A stretch of DNA of 11,924 nucleotides from CAIZQW01 sp964459675. GTDB taxonomy: Bacteria > Verrucomicrobiota > Kiritimatiellia > RFP12 > UBA1067. The position numbers and the translations under genes are program-made. Position 1 is the first letter of the stretch, and each line of letters opens with the position of its first letter. The stretch is from assembly GCA_964459675.1 (NCBI GenBank), contig CAYWNP010000082.1, positions 1 to 11,924 of the forward strand, in the 5' to 3' direction. The notes beneath the pieces are model-generated. The model did no database searches, was not told the DNA's origin, and saw only the letters and a list, made by a program, of their open reading frames with translations. Below are positions 6,025 to 11,880 of the stretch, one piece after another.

Positions 6025-7581
6025 TTACCTGAGCGACGGGGCTAACCCCATCTTTTTATAGAGCGCCTGGACATCCAGGTTCGCCCGGACAACATCGGCA
6101 AGACGATCCAACGCAGGTTCGACATCAAAAACAGCCTGCACCTGCTTGAGTTGCGGCCAACCTCGCGCCTGACGTAACTCGTCCAGGAAATAGCGACGGA
6201 AGGCATCGGCATCAAAGAATCCATGCAGGTACGTGCCGAGGATCATCCCATCACCAGATGAAAATCCGATGGGCTCACCGTCTTCGCGAACAACAGCAAC
6301 CTTCGAGCCCGTGCGCTGAGTCTCCCCTGCGCAGACTGTTGTCACGCCATGATGAATCTCATACCCCTGCAAAGAGAGCCCTGTGGATGAATGCGTTGCC
6401 TTGACTGCCTTGAGCGTCTTTTCCGGTAGCAACACGGTCTCGACCGGGAGAAGTCCGAGTCCGGGAATTTTTTGCTGGGCAGACTCGAGACCTGTCGGAT
6501 CTGCGATAGATCTCCCCAGCATCTGAAATCCGCCGCACAACCCGATGATCCGCGTCTGACCTTCCTGCGCGAGCTTTAAAAGCGGCTCCGCGAGTCCGCG
6601 ATCCTTCAACGCCTGAAGATCCCCGATCACATTCTTGCTGCCGGGCAGGATCACCGCATCCGGCTTGCCCAGGAGTTCAGGCTTGCGCACAATGCGGACG
6701 GCGACATCCGGCTCGATCCGCAAGGCATCAATGTCGGTAAAGTTTGAGATATGTGGCAGATCAATGACAACGACATCCAACAGCCTGGAGTCACTCGGGG
6801 GTGGACATTCCGGAATTTCCTTGAAGGTGACAGAGTCCTCTTCAGGCAACCCCAGATTACGCAAATAGGGCACCACACCAAAAGTCGGCAAGCCAGTATG
6901 ATCCCACACATAGGAGAGTGCATCCGCCAACAGCTCCTGTCGTCCTCTGAAGCGATTGACAATAAAGCCGGCAACACAGCCACGCTCTTTTTCCGAGAGC
7001 ACCTCCAAGGTACCAATGAACGAGGCGAAAACACCTCCGCGGTCAATGTCCCCGACAATGACGACAGGCGCCTTTGCATACTCAGCCATCGCCATGTTGA
7101 CAATGTCATGCCGCTTGAGATTAACCTCCCCCGGACTTCCAGCACCTTCCAGGACCATGACATCCACCTCGCTCGCCAGGGAATCATACGCGCGCTGGGC
7201 CACCTCGAACGCCTGTGGCTTGTAACGGATATAGGCCTCAACATCCATATTGCCCACAGGTTTCCCGTTGAGGATCACCTGGGAACCGGTTTCGGAGTTG
7301 GGCTTCAGCAAAATGGGGTTCATGCGCACATCCGGTGCGAGCCTGCACGCCTGCGCTTGGAGAACCTGGGCACGGCCCATCTCACCCCCATCCAGCGTAA
7401 CGTACGAATTCAGCGACATATTCTGCGCCTTAAAGGGTGCGACGCGATAACCATCCTGCAGGAGTATCCGGCAGAAGGCCGCAGTCAGCACGCTCTTACC
7501 CGCATTCGACGAAGTGCCTTGGAACATGATGGCCGGAGTGCGCTTCTTACAAGGTGGCGCATTTAAAGGTGGCGCAGACAT
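6025..7581 (-). CDS. cobQ: Cobyric acid synthase (CobQ/CbiP), start rebuilt from repeat
   Basis: CobQ amidates the four peripheral carboxylates b, d, e and g of adenosylcobyrinate diamide, using ATP and glutamine. The synthetase domain starts with FQGTSSNAGKSVL (20-32 in this numbering), then FKAQNMSLNS (50-59) and LEGAGSPGEVNLKRHDIVNM (144-163). The amidotransferase domain has ILPGSKN (311-317), nucleophile Cys349 in GLCGGFQMLG and His453 in YLHGFF. From 7581 it is 518 residues, slightly longer than usual. The start is unclear: no native ATG precedes TPAIMFQG. The choices are an ATG inside the REP core (7579-7581), an internal ATG at 7527 that removes part of the first strand, or readthrough from the RAYT frame. 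None has a good Shine-Dalgarno sequence. The stop overlaps the cbiB ribosome-binding region. Confidence 0.92.
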   Translation of the reverse strand: MSAPPLNAPPCKKRTPAIMFQGTSSNAGKSVLTAAFCRILLQDGYRVAPFKAQNMSLNSYVTLDGGEMGRAQVLQAQACRLAPDVRMNPILLKPNSETGSQVILNGKPVGNMDVEAYIRYKPQAFEVAQRAYDSLASEVDVMVLEGAGSPGEVNLKRHDIVNMAMAEYAKAPVVIVGDIDRGGVFASFIGTLEVLSEKERGCVAGFIVNRFRGRQELLADALSYVWDHTGLPTFGVVPYLRNLGLPEEDSVTFKEIPECPPPSDSRLLDVVVIDLPHISNFTDIDALRIEPDVAVRIVRKPELLGKPDAVILPGSKNVIGDLQALKDRGLAEPLLKLAQEGQTRIIGLCGGFQMLGRSIADPTGLESAQQKIPGLGLLPVETVLLPEKTLKAVKATHSSTGLSLQGYEIHHGVTTVCAGETQRTGSKVAVVREDGEPIGFSSGDGMILGTYLHGFFDADAFRRYFLDELRQARGWPQLKQVQAVFDVEPALDRLADVVRANLDVQALYKKMGLAPSLR

Positions 7582-7642
7582 TCCTGTCTGCGCTCTTGGC
7601 AAGGTGGCGCATTTAAAGGTGGCGCAGACATTCCTGTCTGCG
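7547..7642. repeat. 96-bp direct repeat, copy 1 (cobQ side of RAYT)
   Basis: It aligns without gaps to 8486-8581 with five mismatches by hand count. Each copy contains two REP palindromes (here 7573-7592 and 7623-7642) separated by AAGGTGGCGCATTTAAAGGT-type linkers. The two copies are in the same orientation on either side of the RAYT gene. Confidence 0.9.
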
Positions 7643-7675
7643 CTATTCAAGGTGCCGCAGACATTCCTGTCTGCG
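7573..7675. repeat. REP palindrome array, cobQ side (3 copies)
   Basis: The 20-bp sequence CGCAGACATTCCTGTCTGCG occurs at 7573-7592, 7623-7642 and 7656-7675. Its 8-bp arms, CGCAGACA and TGTCTGCG, form a perfect hairpin with a 4-nt loop. AAGGTGGCG or AAGGTGCCG precedes each copy. The third copy touches the assembly gap at 7676. Palindromes next to a RAYT gene are the usual REP substrates of that transposase family. Confidence 0.9.
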
Positions 7676-7775
7676 NNNNNNNNNNNNNNNNNNNNNNNNN
7701 NNNNNNNNNNNNNNNNNNNNNNNNNNNNNNNNNNNNNNNNNNNNNNNNNNNNNNNNNNNNNNNNNNNNNNNNNNN
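7676..7775. other. Assembly gap (100 N) inside the REP array
   Basis: Exactly 100 Ns, flanked by REP palindromes on one side and 15-bp tandem units on the other. The repeats probably broke the assembly, so the real length and number of repeat units are unknown. The reading frame across it cannot be trusted. Confidence 0.97.
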
Positions 7776-7820
7776 CTGCCCCACCTTGGGCTGCCCCACC
7801 TTGGTCTGCCCCACCTTGGT
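7776..7820. repeat. Tandem 15-bp repeat, three units
   Basis: CTGCCCCACCTTGGG, CTGCCCCACCTTGGT and CTGCCCCACCTTGGT follow one another directly after the gap. The unit equals the REP flank (reverse complement CCAAGGTGGGGCAG) without the palindrome. As 15 nt is five codons, it is translated as repeated QGGA-type units at the end of the RAYT frame. Confidence 0.9.
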
Positions 7821-8520
7821 TCTCCTTGCTTTCCGGCGCATACAGCCAGTATTCACCTTCTTTGAGTTTAGCCTTGATCGGATTCTGTTCAATATAATTT
7901 AAAAAATGCCGATACTGTTTTTCGCTTCGGACAATATGATCATACGATTCATCAAGCCAAAAGCTACCAGACAACCCCAGAATCTTATTTGCAGCACATG
8001 CACTTGAACCTTTTATGCCTTTTAAAATCAGCGAAAGCTCTTCCCCTTGCTTCGCAAACGGTTCGATCAATAAATGCACATGCGTTGGCATGATCACCGC
8101 CGCATGAACAGCAAGCTTCGTTCCATCAAATCGCAAGATACTGTCTATTACACACTTCCGCACATCCGGTCGAGCAAGCGCACGTGATCCCATGCCAGCA
8201 TCAAGCCATGCGTCTAGCTTTTCACCAAAAACCTCATCATACTCCCGCCATTGCTCCTCAGTCCAAGGCGTTGGATTATCTCGCATCCAAATTTCGCGAT
8301 CATTTTTCCATCTGTTTAATTTATCTTGAGGTATGGAATCAATCAGCCTAAATGCGATCCAATAGACTGCCCCTGAGGCGTGCCAATGCGGAAGCCGCCG
8401 CTGCTGAATGGATGGCAACAAGACCGGCGGCTCAAAAGTACGCAATGGTGGCTTATTGCGAGGTTGCTCTTTACAAGGTGTCTCTTTACAAGGTGGCGCA
8501 TTAGAAGGTGGCGCAGACAT
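7776..8520 (-). CDS. REP-associated tyrosine transposase (RAYT, Y1 HUH family), 3' end lost in gap
   Basis: RAYTs are single-strand HUH endonucleases related to IS200/IS605 TnpA that act on REP hairpins. The 248 visible residues include RRLPHWH and AVYWIAFRL near the N terminus, the HUH motif MPTHVHLLIEP with His147 and His149, and YIEQNPIKAKL with candidate catalytic Tyr209. All key residues are present, so it could be active. It is flanked by REP palindromes and a 96-bp direct repeat. The start is assigned to the ATG in the REP at 8512-8531, but the frame is open further upstream into cobC. No stop appears before the gap; the last residues come from the tandem repeat. It is AT-rich: hand counts of three lines give about 30-45% GC, against 67% for one cobQ line, which supports acquisition. 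Confidence 0.85.
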
Positions 8521-8581
8521 TCCTGTCTGCGCTCTTAGCAAGGTGGCGCATTGTAAGGTGGCGCAGACATTCCTGTCTGCG
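8486..8581. repeat. 96-bp direct repeat, copy 2 (cobC side of RAYT)
   Basis: This is the partner of 7547-7642, with five mismatches in 96 positions, all in the linkers and none in the two REP cores (8512-8531 and 8562-8581). A further imperfect duplication of CTTTACAAGGTG lies at its edge (8469-8495). Confidence 0.9.
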
Positions 8582-8664
8582 TTTCTATGGCAGACAAGAA
8601 TGTCTGCCCCACCTTGGCTTGTCCCACCTTCGGCAGACAAGAATGTCTGCCCCACCTTGGGCTG
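8512..8664. repeat. REP palindrome array, cobC side (4 copies, both orientations)
   Basis: CGCAGACATTCCTGTCTGCG occurs at 8512-8531 and 8562-8581. A variant, GGCAGACAAGAATGTCTGCC, occurs at 8589-8608 and 8632-8651 in the opposite orientation, with CCCACCTT after it where the others have AAGGTGG before. Head-to-head pairs of this kind are typical of BIME-type REP clusters. The array joins directly to the coding sequence of cobC at about 8665. Confidence 0.9.
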
Positions 8665-9720
8665 CCACACCTTGGCTATTGCATCAATCAGTCGATTGTT
8701 CTCCTCTTCGGTTCGCACCGCAACGCGGAAATAACGGCCATCGAGTCCGGCGTAATTGGAACACACGCGGATTGGGATACGGAATTGACGCAAGAGACGG
8801 TCCGCAAGTTCCTTCGCGTCCAACCCCGCTTTCTCAATACGCACCAGGAGATAATTCGCAACAGAGGGGAAGACACGGAAGAGTCCGAATGCTTCCAGCC
8901 GTTCTTTTAGACCTGCGCGTAGTTGCGCCACGCAATGACGTGTCTGCGCGGCATACGCCGTCTCCTCCAGAAGCGCAACACCCACAGCCTGTGCCAAGCT
9001 CCCGACGGACCAGGGCGGCAGATCGTCACGGATCTTCTGCGCCAGCTCTGCAGGCGCAATCAGATAACCCAGACGGATGCCCGGGATTGCATAAAATTTC
9101 GTCATCGACCGCAACACCAGCACATTTGGCAATTCAAAACGTGCGACGCTCTCGTAGTCCTCCACAAAATCCGCGAAGGCCTCATCAATCAGAAAGAATG
9201 TCTCGGGATGGCGCAATGCGACCGCACGAATGAGATCGCGATCAAAGAGATAGCCAACCGGATTTCCTGGTTGACCCACGATCACCAGTTCGTCACCTTG
9301 ACATTCCGTTTCGATGAGGGACCAGTCAATACCTGTTTCGACCGGATAGACCACCTTCTTCACCGATAAACCAGCCCGTCGCGAAGCCGTCTCATAATCA
9401 GCATAACTCGGCACAGGGATCAGCGCGCGCTTAACGCCAAGGCACGCAGGAAGGGCAAAGAGAAGCTCGGTAGATCCATTGCCACAGACAATCGAATCAA
9501 CCGGGAGGGAGTAAAGATGCGCTATCGCCTCACGCAAGGCCGTGCACTGAGGATCAGGATAGTGCACCACATCAGAAAGATTTCGGGAGACGACTTGGCG
9601 CAGAATATCTGGAGGTCCGAGCGGATTCAGATTTGCACTGAAATCAAGTATATCTGAAACCTCACAGCCGAGGCGCGTCGCCAACGCCCTAACATCGCCG
9701 CCATGTGCAAATTGTGCCAT
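8665..9720 (-). CDS. cobD: L-threonine-phosphate decarboxylase / CobC-like aminotransferase, native stop missing
   Basis: This PLP enzyme (CobD of Salmonella, CobC in some naming schemes) converts L-threonine phosphate to aminopropanol phosphate, used by CbiB for the nucleotide loop. Visible features are FAHGGD (4-9), DILDFSANLNPLGPP (23-37), VGQPGNPVG (148-156), LIDEAF (177-182) and SMTKFYAIPGIRLGY (205-219) with PLP lysine Lys208. FRVAVRT near residue 331 is the usual C-terminal strand. Family similarity ends about residue 352 (IAKVW), where repeat-derived sequence starts; no stop follows, and the frame continues into the RAYT. The end given here is where homology ends and is not a stop codon. 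No Shine-Dalgarno sequence is visible at the start. It heads the cobalamin operon. Histidinol-phosphate aminotransferase is less likely given the neighbours. Confidence 0.9.
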
Positions 9721-9754
9721 AACTAAAGCATTTTCTTAAAAGTGTAGCAATTTT

Positions 9755-9786
9755 TTCTCACAGAGCCCACAGAGTTCACGGAGGAA
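9755..9786 (-). repeat. 9-nt-period CACAGAG repeat, copy 5
   Basis: TTCTCACAGAGCCCACAGAG opens this copy and GTTCACGGAGGAA closes it. It faces the copy at 9856-9887 as an inverted pair across 69 nt. It lies in the 228-nt gap between the cobalamin operon and the flavodiiron gene. Confidence 0.65.
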
Positions 9787-9855
9787 TCCAATTGAAATAT
9801 CAATCATCTATGAAACAGAGCAACAAAGGCCTTTATCATTCATTCGAAACACCTA

Positions 9856-9887
9856 TTTCTCTGTGCTCTCTGTGCCTCTGTGAGAGA
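9856..9887 (+). repeat. 9-nt-period CTCTGTG repeat, copy 6
   Basis: CTCTGTGCT, CTCTGTGCC and TCTGTGAGA follow a 9-nt beat. CTCTGTGAGA is the exact reverse complement of TCTCACAGAG in copy 5. No terminator was identified for the flavodiiron gene in this interval. Confidence 0.65.
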
Positions 9888-9948
9888 CACATTTAATTAC
9901 ATACTCTAAAGTTCTTCACCGGACGCGGCAATAGAAAAAGAGTGGACT

Positions 9949-11121
9949 CTAGACGGCAGCCAGTCGCTTCCCTGCCTCACGGCAGGCTGCGATGACCTCG
10001 TCTGTTGGCTTAAACCTGCACGTAATGGCAGGCTGGACAAGATTGATATGTGTGGCGGTCAAGAACGCCTCCACCTCGCTGGCACCCTTCTGCGCCCAGC
10101 CGAAGGAGCCGAAAGCAAGTCCGCTCTTCCCGGTTGGATGCAATCCTTTCAGGTACGTCAACAGTTGGGCCATGGTCGGCATCATGCCCATATTGAGCGT
10201 TGGCGACCCAACAGCAAGGGCCGTGCAATCAAAGATCTCCGTGACAATCTGCGTGTCATGCGAGGCATTGACATCAATCAGGCGATAGTCAACTCCTGTC
10301 TCCGCAACGCCCGCGGCAATGGCCTCTGCCATCTTCCGCGTGCTATCCCACATCGAGGCAAAGACAACAACAACTTTTTTCTTTTCAGCAGCACACGTTG
10401 TATAGCCGGTATACGCCTTCAAGAGCTCAGGAATACGGCTGCGCCAGCAGATGCCGTGACTGGGGCAGATCTGCTTGATCGGAAGCGTGCCCAGGCGCGC
10501 CAGCGCCTTAGCGACCGGAACACCAAAGGGCATCACGATGTTGGCATAATAGGTCTTCAGGTGGCGCATGAGCTCCTCGAAGGGCACTTCATCATCGAAG
10601 CGCGACGAGGTCGCATAGTGCTGACCAAAAGCATCCATCGAGAAGAGAATACCATCCTCCTTCAAAAAGGTAGCAGTAGACTCCGGCCAATGGACCATGG
10701 GTGTTTCAAAGAACTGCAGCGTCTTCTTGCCGAGTGACAGCTCCTCGCCATCCTTGACAATCTTAAACTTCCACTTGGCAATGTCGAAATGGAACGCGAG
10801 GGCATCCTTACACTTGGCCGTACAGACCAGTTCCGCCTGGGGGCACGCCATCATGATCGAAGGCAGAGAGCTTGAGTGATCCGGTTCCGCGTGCTGACAA
10901 ACCACATAGTCAACCTTGGCGAACGGGGTCAGCCCAGCCACATTATCCAGTAAATAACGATAATAGGCATGCTTGACAGTATCAATCAAAGCAACCTTCG
11001 TATCACGAATAAGATAGGCATTATAGGTCGATCCTGCTTCCGTACGGTAGCCATGAAAATCCCGGACCGTCCAATCCGTATATCCAACCCAATCAACACC
11101 AGGAACAATTTCTCGATGCAT
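9949..11121 (-). CDS. fprA: Flavodiiron protein (FprA family, A-type flavoprotein)
   Basis: Flavodiiron proteins reduce O2 to water or NO to N2O in the cytoplasm and protect anaerobes. The N-terminal metallo-beta-lactamase-like domain holds the full di-iron set: H77, E79, D81 and H82 in HAEPDH, H144 in MVHWPES, D163 in SMDAFGQH and H222 in PSHGICWR. The flavodoxin domain begins near residue 248, with the FMN phosphate loop at SMWDSTRKMA (256-265) and GSPTLNMG (305-312). At 390 residues it ends after the flavodoxin domain, with no rubredoxin fusion, so a separate rubredoxin or flavin reductase must supply electrons. A strong AGGAGG lies 6 nt before the ATG. The 228-nt gap to cobD makes a separate transcript likely. 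Confidence 0.95.
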   Translation of the reverse strand: MHREIVPGVDWVGYTDWTVRDFHGYRTEAGSTYNAYLIRDTKVALIDTVKHAYYRYLLDNVAGLTPFAKVDYVVCQHAEPDHSSSLPSIMMACPQAELVCTAKCKDALAFHFDIAKWKFKIVKDGEELSLGKKTLQFFETPMVHWPESTATFLKEDGILFSMDAFGQHYATSSRFDDEVPFEELMRHLKTYYANIVMPFGVPVAKALARLGTLPIKQICPSHGICWRSRIPELLKAYTGYTTCAAEKKKVVVVFASMWDSTRKMAEAIAAGVAETGVDYRLIDVNASHDTQIVTEIFDCTALAVGSPTLNMGMMPTMAQLLTYLKGLHPTGKSGLAFGSFGWAQKGASEVEAFLTATHINLVQPAITCRFKPTDEVIAACREAGKRLAAV

Positions 11122-11166
11122 CGTTGTCCTCCTCGCTATTGTTCAATCCAATAAGCAGTAAAAATG

Positions 11167-11202
11167 TAGTAATAAATTACTAAAAAACGGCCTCTAATAC
11201 AA
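11167..11202 (-). promoter_or_regulatory. Candidate fprA promoter with overlapping palindromic operator
   Basis: On the minus strand TTGTAT (complement of 11197-11202) and TAATTT (complement of 11174-11179) are 17 nt apart, a reasonable -35/-10 pair. TAGTAAT and ATTACTA (11167-11182) form a perfect 7-bp inverted repeat around AA and overlap the -10. A repressor or redox/NO regulator could bind here; no known operator was recognised. Confidence 0.35.
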
Positions 11203-11320
11203 GGTAGTGTTCCAGACTAGGCAAAAAAACATGTTTGAGTCGAACTACATGTGGCACATAAATGCTTTTTCGCTAAGATCGCAAGTAGCGTCCTGTAAGC
11301 GGTTATACACTACTAAGCGT

Positions 11321-11393
11321 TTGGAGTCCCGCCTTTAGGCGGAAGCAAAAATGTACGGTCTATGAAATTCCGCCTAAAGGCGGTACTCCGAAC
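11321..11393. repeat. Paired inverted REP-like repeats (CCGCCTTTAGGCGG)
   Basis: GGAGTCCCGCCTTTAGGCGG (11323-11342) and the opposite copy CCGCCTAAAGGCGGTACTCC (11370-11389) form an inverted pair across about 27 nt. Each half is itself palindromic (CCGCC/GGCGG). This is the usual BIME arrangement, but the core differs from the REPs beside the RAYT, so another transposase may serve it. Confidence 0.75.
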
Positions 11394-11427
11394 AATTTCA
11401 CCCAGTATCCGATAAACAATGACACGC

Positions 11428-11527
11428 AGGTGCTTGCACGAGATAAGCCCCGGCTGCATGCCCGCCGTAGTCGTATTCGCGAAGGCGGGTAGTCAGCCGC
11501 TTGCGGGGGCTTTCCGTGCAAGCACCT
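11428..11527. repeat. Nested 100-bp palindrome
   Basis: Four nested stems are seen: AGGTGCTTGCACG (11428-11440) with CGTGCAAGCACCT (11515-11527), AAGCCCC (11445-11451) with GGGGCTT (11506-11512), GGCTG (11452-11456) with CAGCC (11494-11498), and CCCGCC (11461-11466) with GGCGGG (11484-11489). The innermost part is the GTAG-cgtattcgcgaa-GGCGGG repeat also found at 47-67. It could form a long hairpin in RNA of either strand or a cruciform in DNA. Confidence 0.85.
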
Positions 11528-11666
11528 CTCATAGCGATCTTAGCGTAAAACATTCTAAATAAGGTCTTACCCGTCATATTTCGGGTTGTTCCCGCATGAC
11601 TTGCCATCACAAACGTTTGAACATTCGCAGTAATTTACTTAACGTTAAAATAAGTTAAATTCCCAC

Positions 11667-11695
11667 TTGCATTGGCAGTCACATTTTGATAAATT
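11667..11695 (+). promoter_or_regulatory. Promoter of the tRNA operon
   Basis: TTGCAT (11667-11672) and TAAATT (11690-11695) are 17 nt apart, and the -10 ends 13 nt before the first tRNA. An AT-rich stretch upstream (11637-11660) could act as an UP element. Position and spacing support the call. Confidence 0.55.
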
Positions 11696-11708
11696 TCTAA
11701 CTTCTAAA

Positions 11709-11784
11709 GCGAGCTTAGCTCAGTTGGTAGAGCGCCACCTTGCCAAGGTGGTTGTCGAGGGTTCGACTCCCTTAGCTCGCTCCA
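11709..11784 (+). tRNA. tRNA-Gly (anticodon GCC)
   Basis: The 76-nt gene folds as a full cloverleaf: acceptor GCGAGCT with AGCTCGC, D stem GCTC/GAGC, anticodon stem CCACC/GGTGG around TTGCCAA, and T loop TTCGACT. The anticodon GCC, a U73 discriminator and a genome-encoded CCA all fit glycine. Thirteen nt separate it from the next tRNA. Confidence 0.97.
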
Positions 11785-11797
11785 TTTTTTTTCTAAT

Positions 11798-11873
11798 GGG
11801 GGTGTAGCTCAGTTGGTAGAGCAAGTGACTCTTAATCACTGGGTCCACGGTTCGAGTCCGTGCACCCCTACCA
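11798..11873 (+). tRNA. tRNA-Lys (anticodon CUU)
   Basis: The 76-nt cloverleaf has acceptor GGGGGTG with CACCCCT (one G-U at the end), anticodon stem AGTGA/TCACT around CTCTTAA, T loop TTCGAGT, discriminator A and encoded CCA. Anticodon CUU reads AAG lysine codons. Confidence 0.97.
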
Positions 11874-11880
11874 TTGTTGG

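Larger units (their letters stand above)
11261..11554. mobile_element. MITE-like unit with terminal inverted repeats
   Basis: CGCTAAGATCGC (11271-11282) and GCGATCTTAGCG (11534-11545) are exact reverse complements. The similarity continues outward through AATGCTTTTT and TAAAACATT with an indel. The 294 nt between the outer edges hold no gene but contain the REP-like pair at 11321-11393 and the long palindrome at 11428-11527. A non-autonomous element is one reading; nested independent repeats or a structured RNA are others. No target duplication was found. Confidence 0.4.

Noticed and set aside
7514..7897. Plus-strand open frame across the cobQ-side REPs and gap
   Set aside because: Its translation is almost only repeat-derived (QTFLSA, ADIPVC) and Ns.
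7573..8651. CRISPR array
   Set aside because: Repeats are palindromic with short, similar linkers instead of unique spacers of even length, and no cas gene is near.
8508..9233. Long plus-strand open frame opposite cobD
   Set aside because: It runs antisense to a clear aminotransferase, begins in the stop-poor REP array and has no recognisable motif. The REPs being open in all frames explains it.
6025..9720. One deliberate 1231-residue CobD-RAYT-CobQ fusion enzyme
   Set aside because: The frame is open, but it contains a gap of unknown length and a transposase of different base composition. I list three genes and keep readthrough as a hypothesis.
9755..9887. Terminator of the flavodiiron gene formed by the inverted repeat pair
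   Set aside because: On the transcribed strand the fold-back is followed by As rather than Ts, and the 69-nt loop is too long.
9721..9948. Cobalamin riboswitch upstream of the cobalamin operon
   Set aside because: I looked for the B12-box-like GCCACTG on the minus strand and related leader structure and found none. A covariance-model search would be decisive.
11398..11610. 70-codon minus-strand open frame
   Set aside because: It crosses the nested palindrome, has no ribosome-binding site and no family resemblance.
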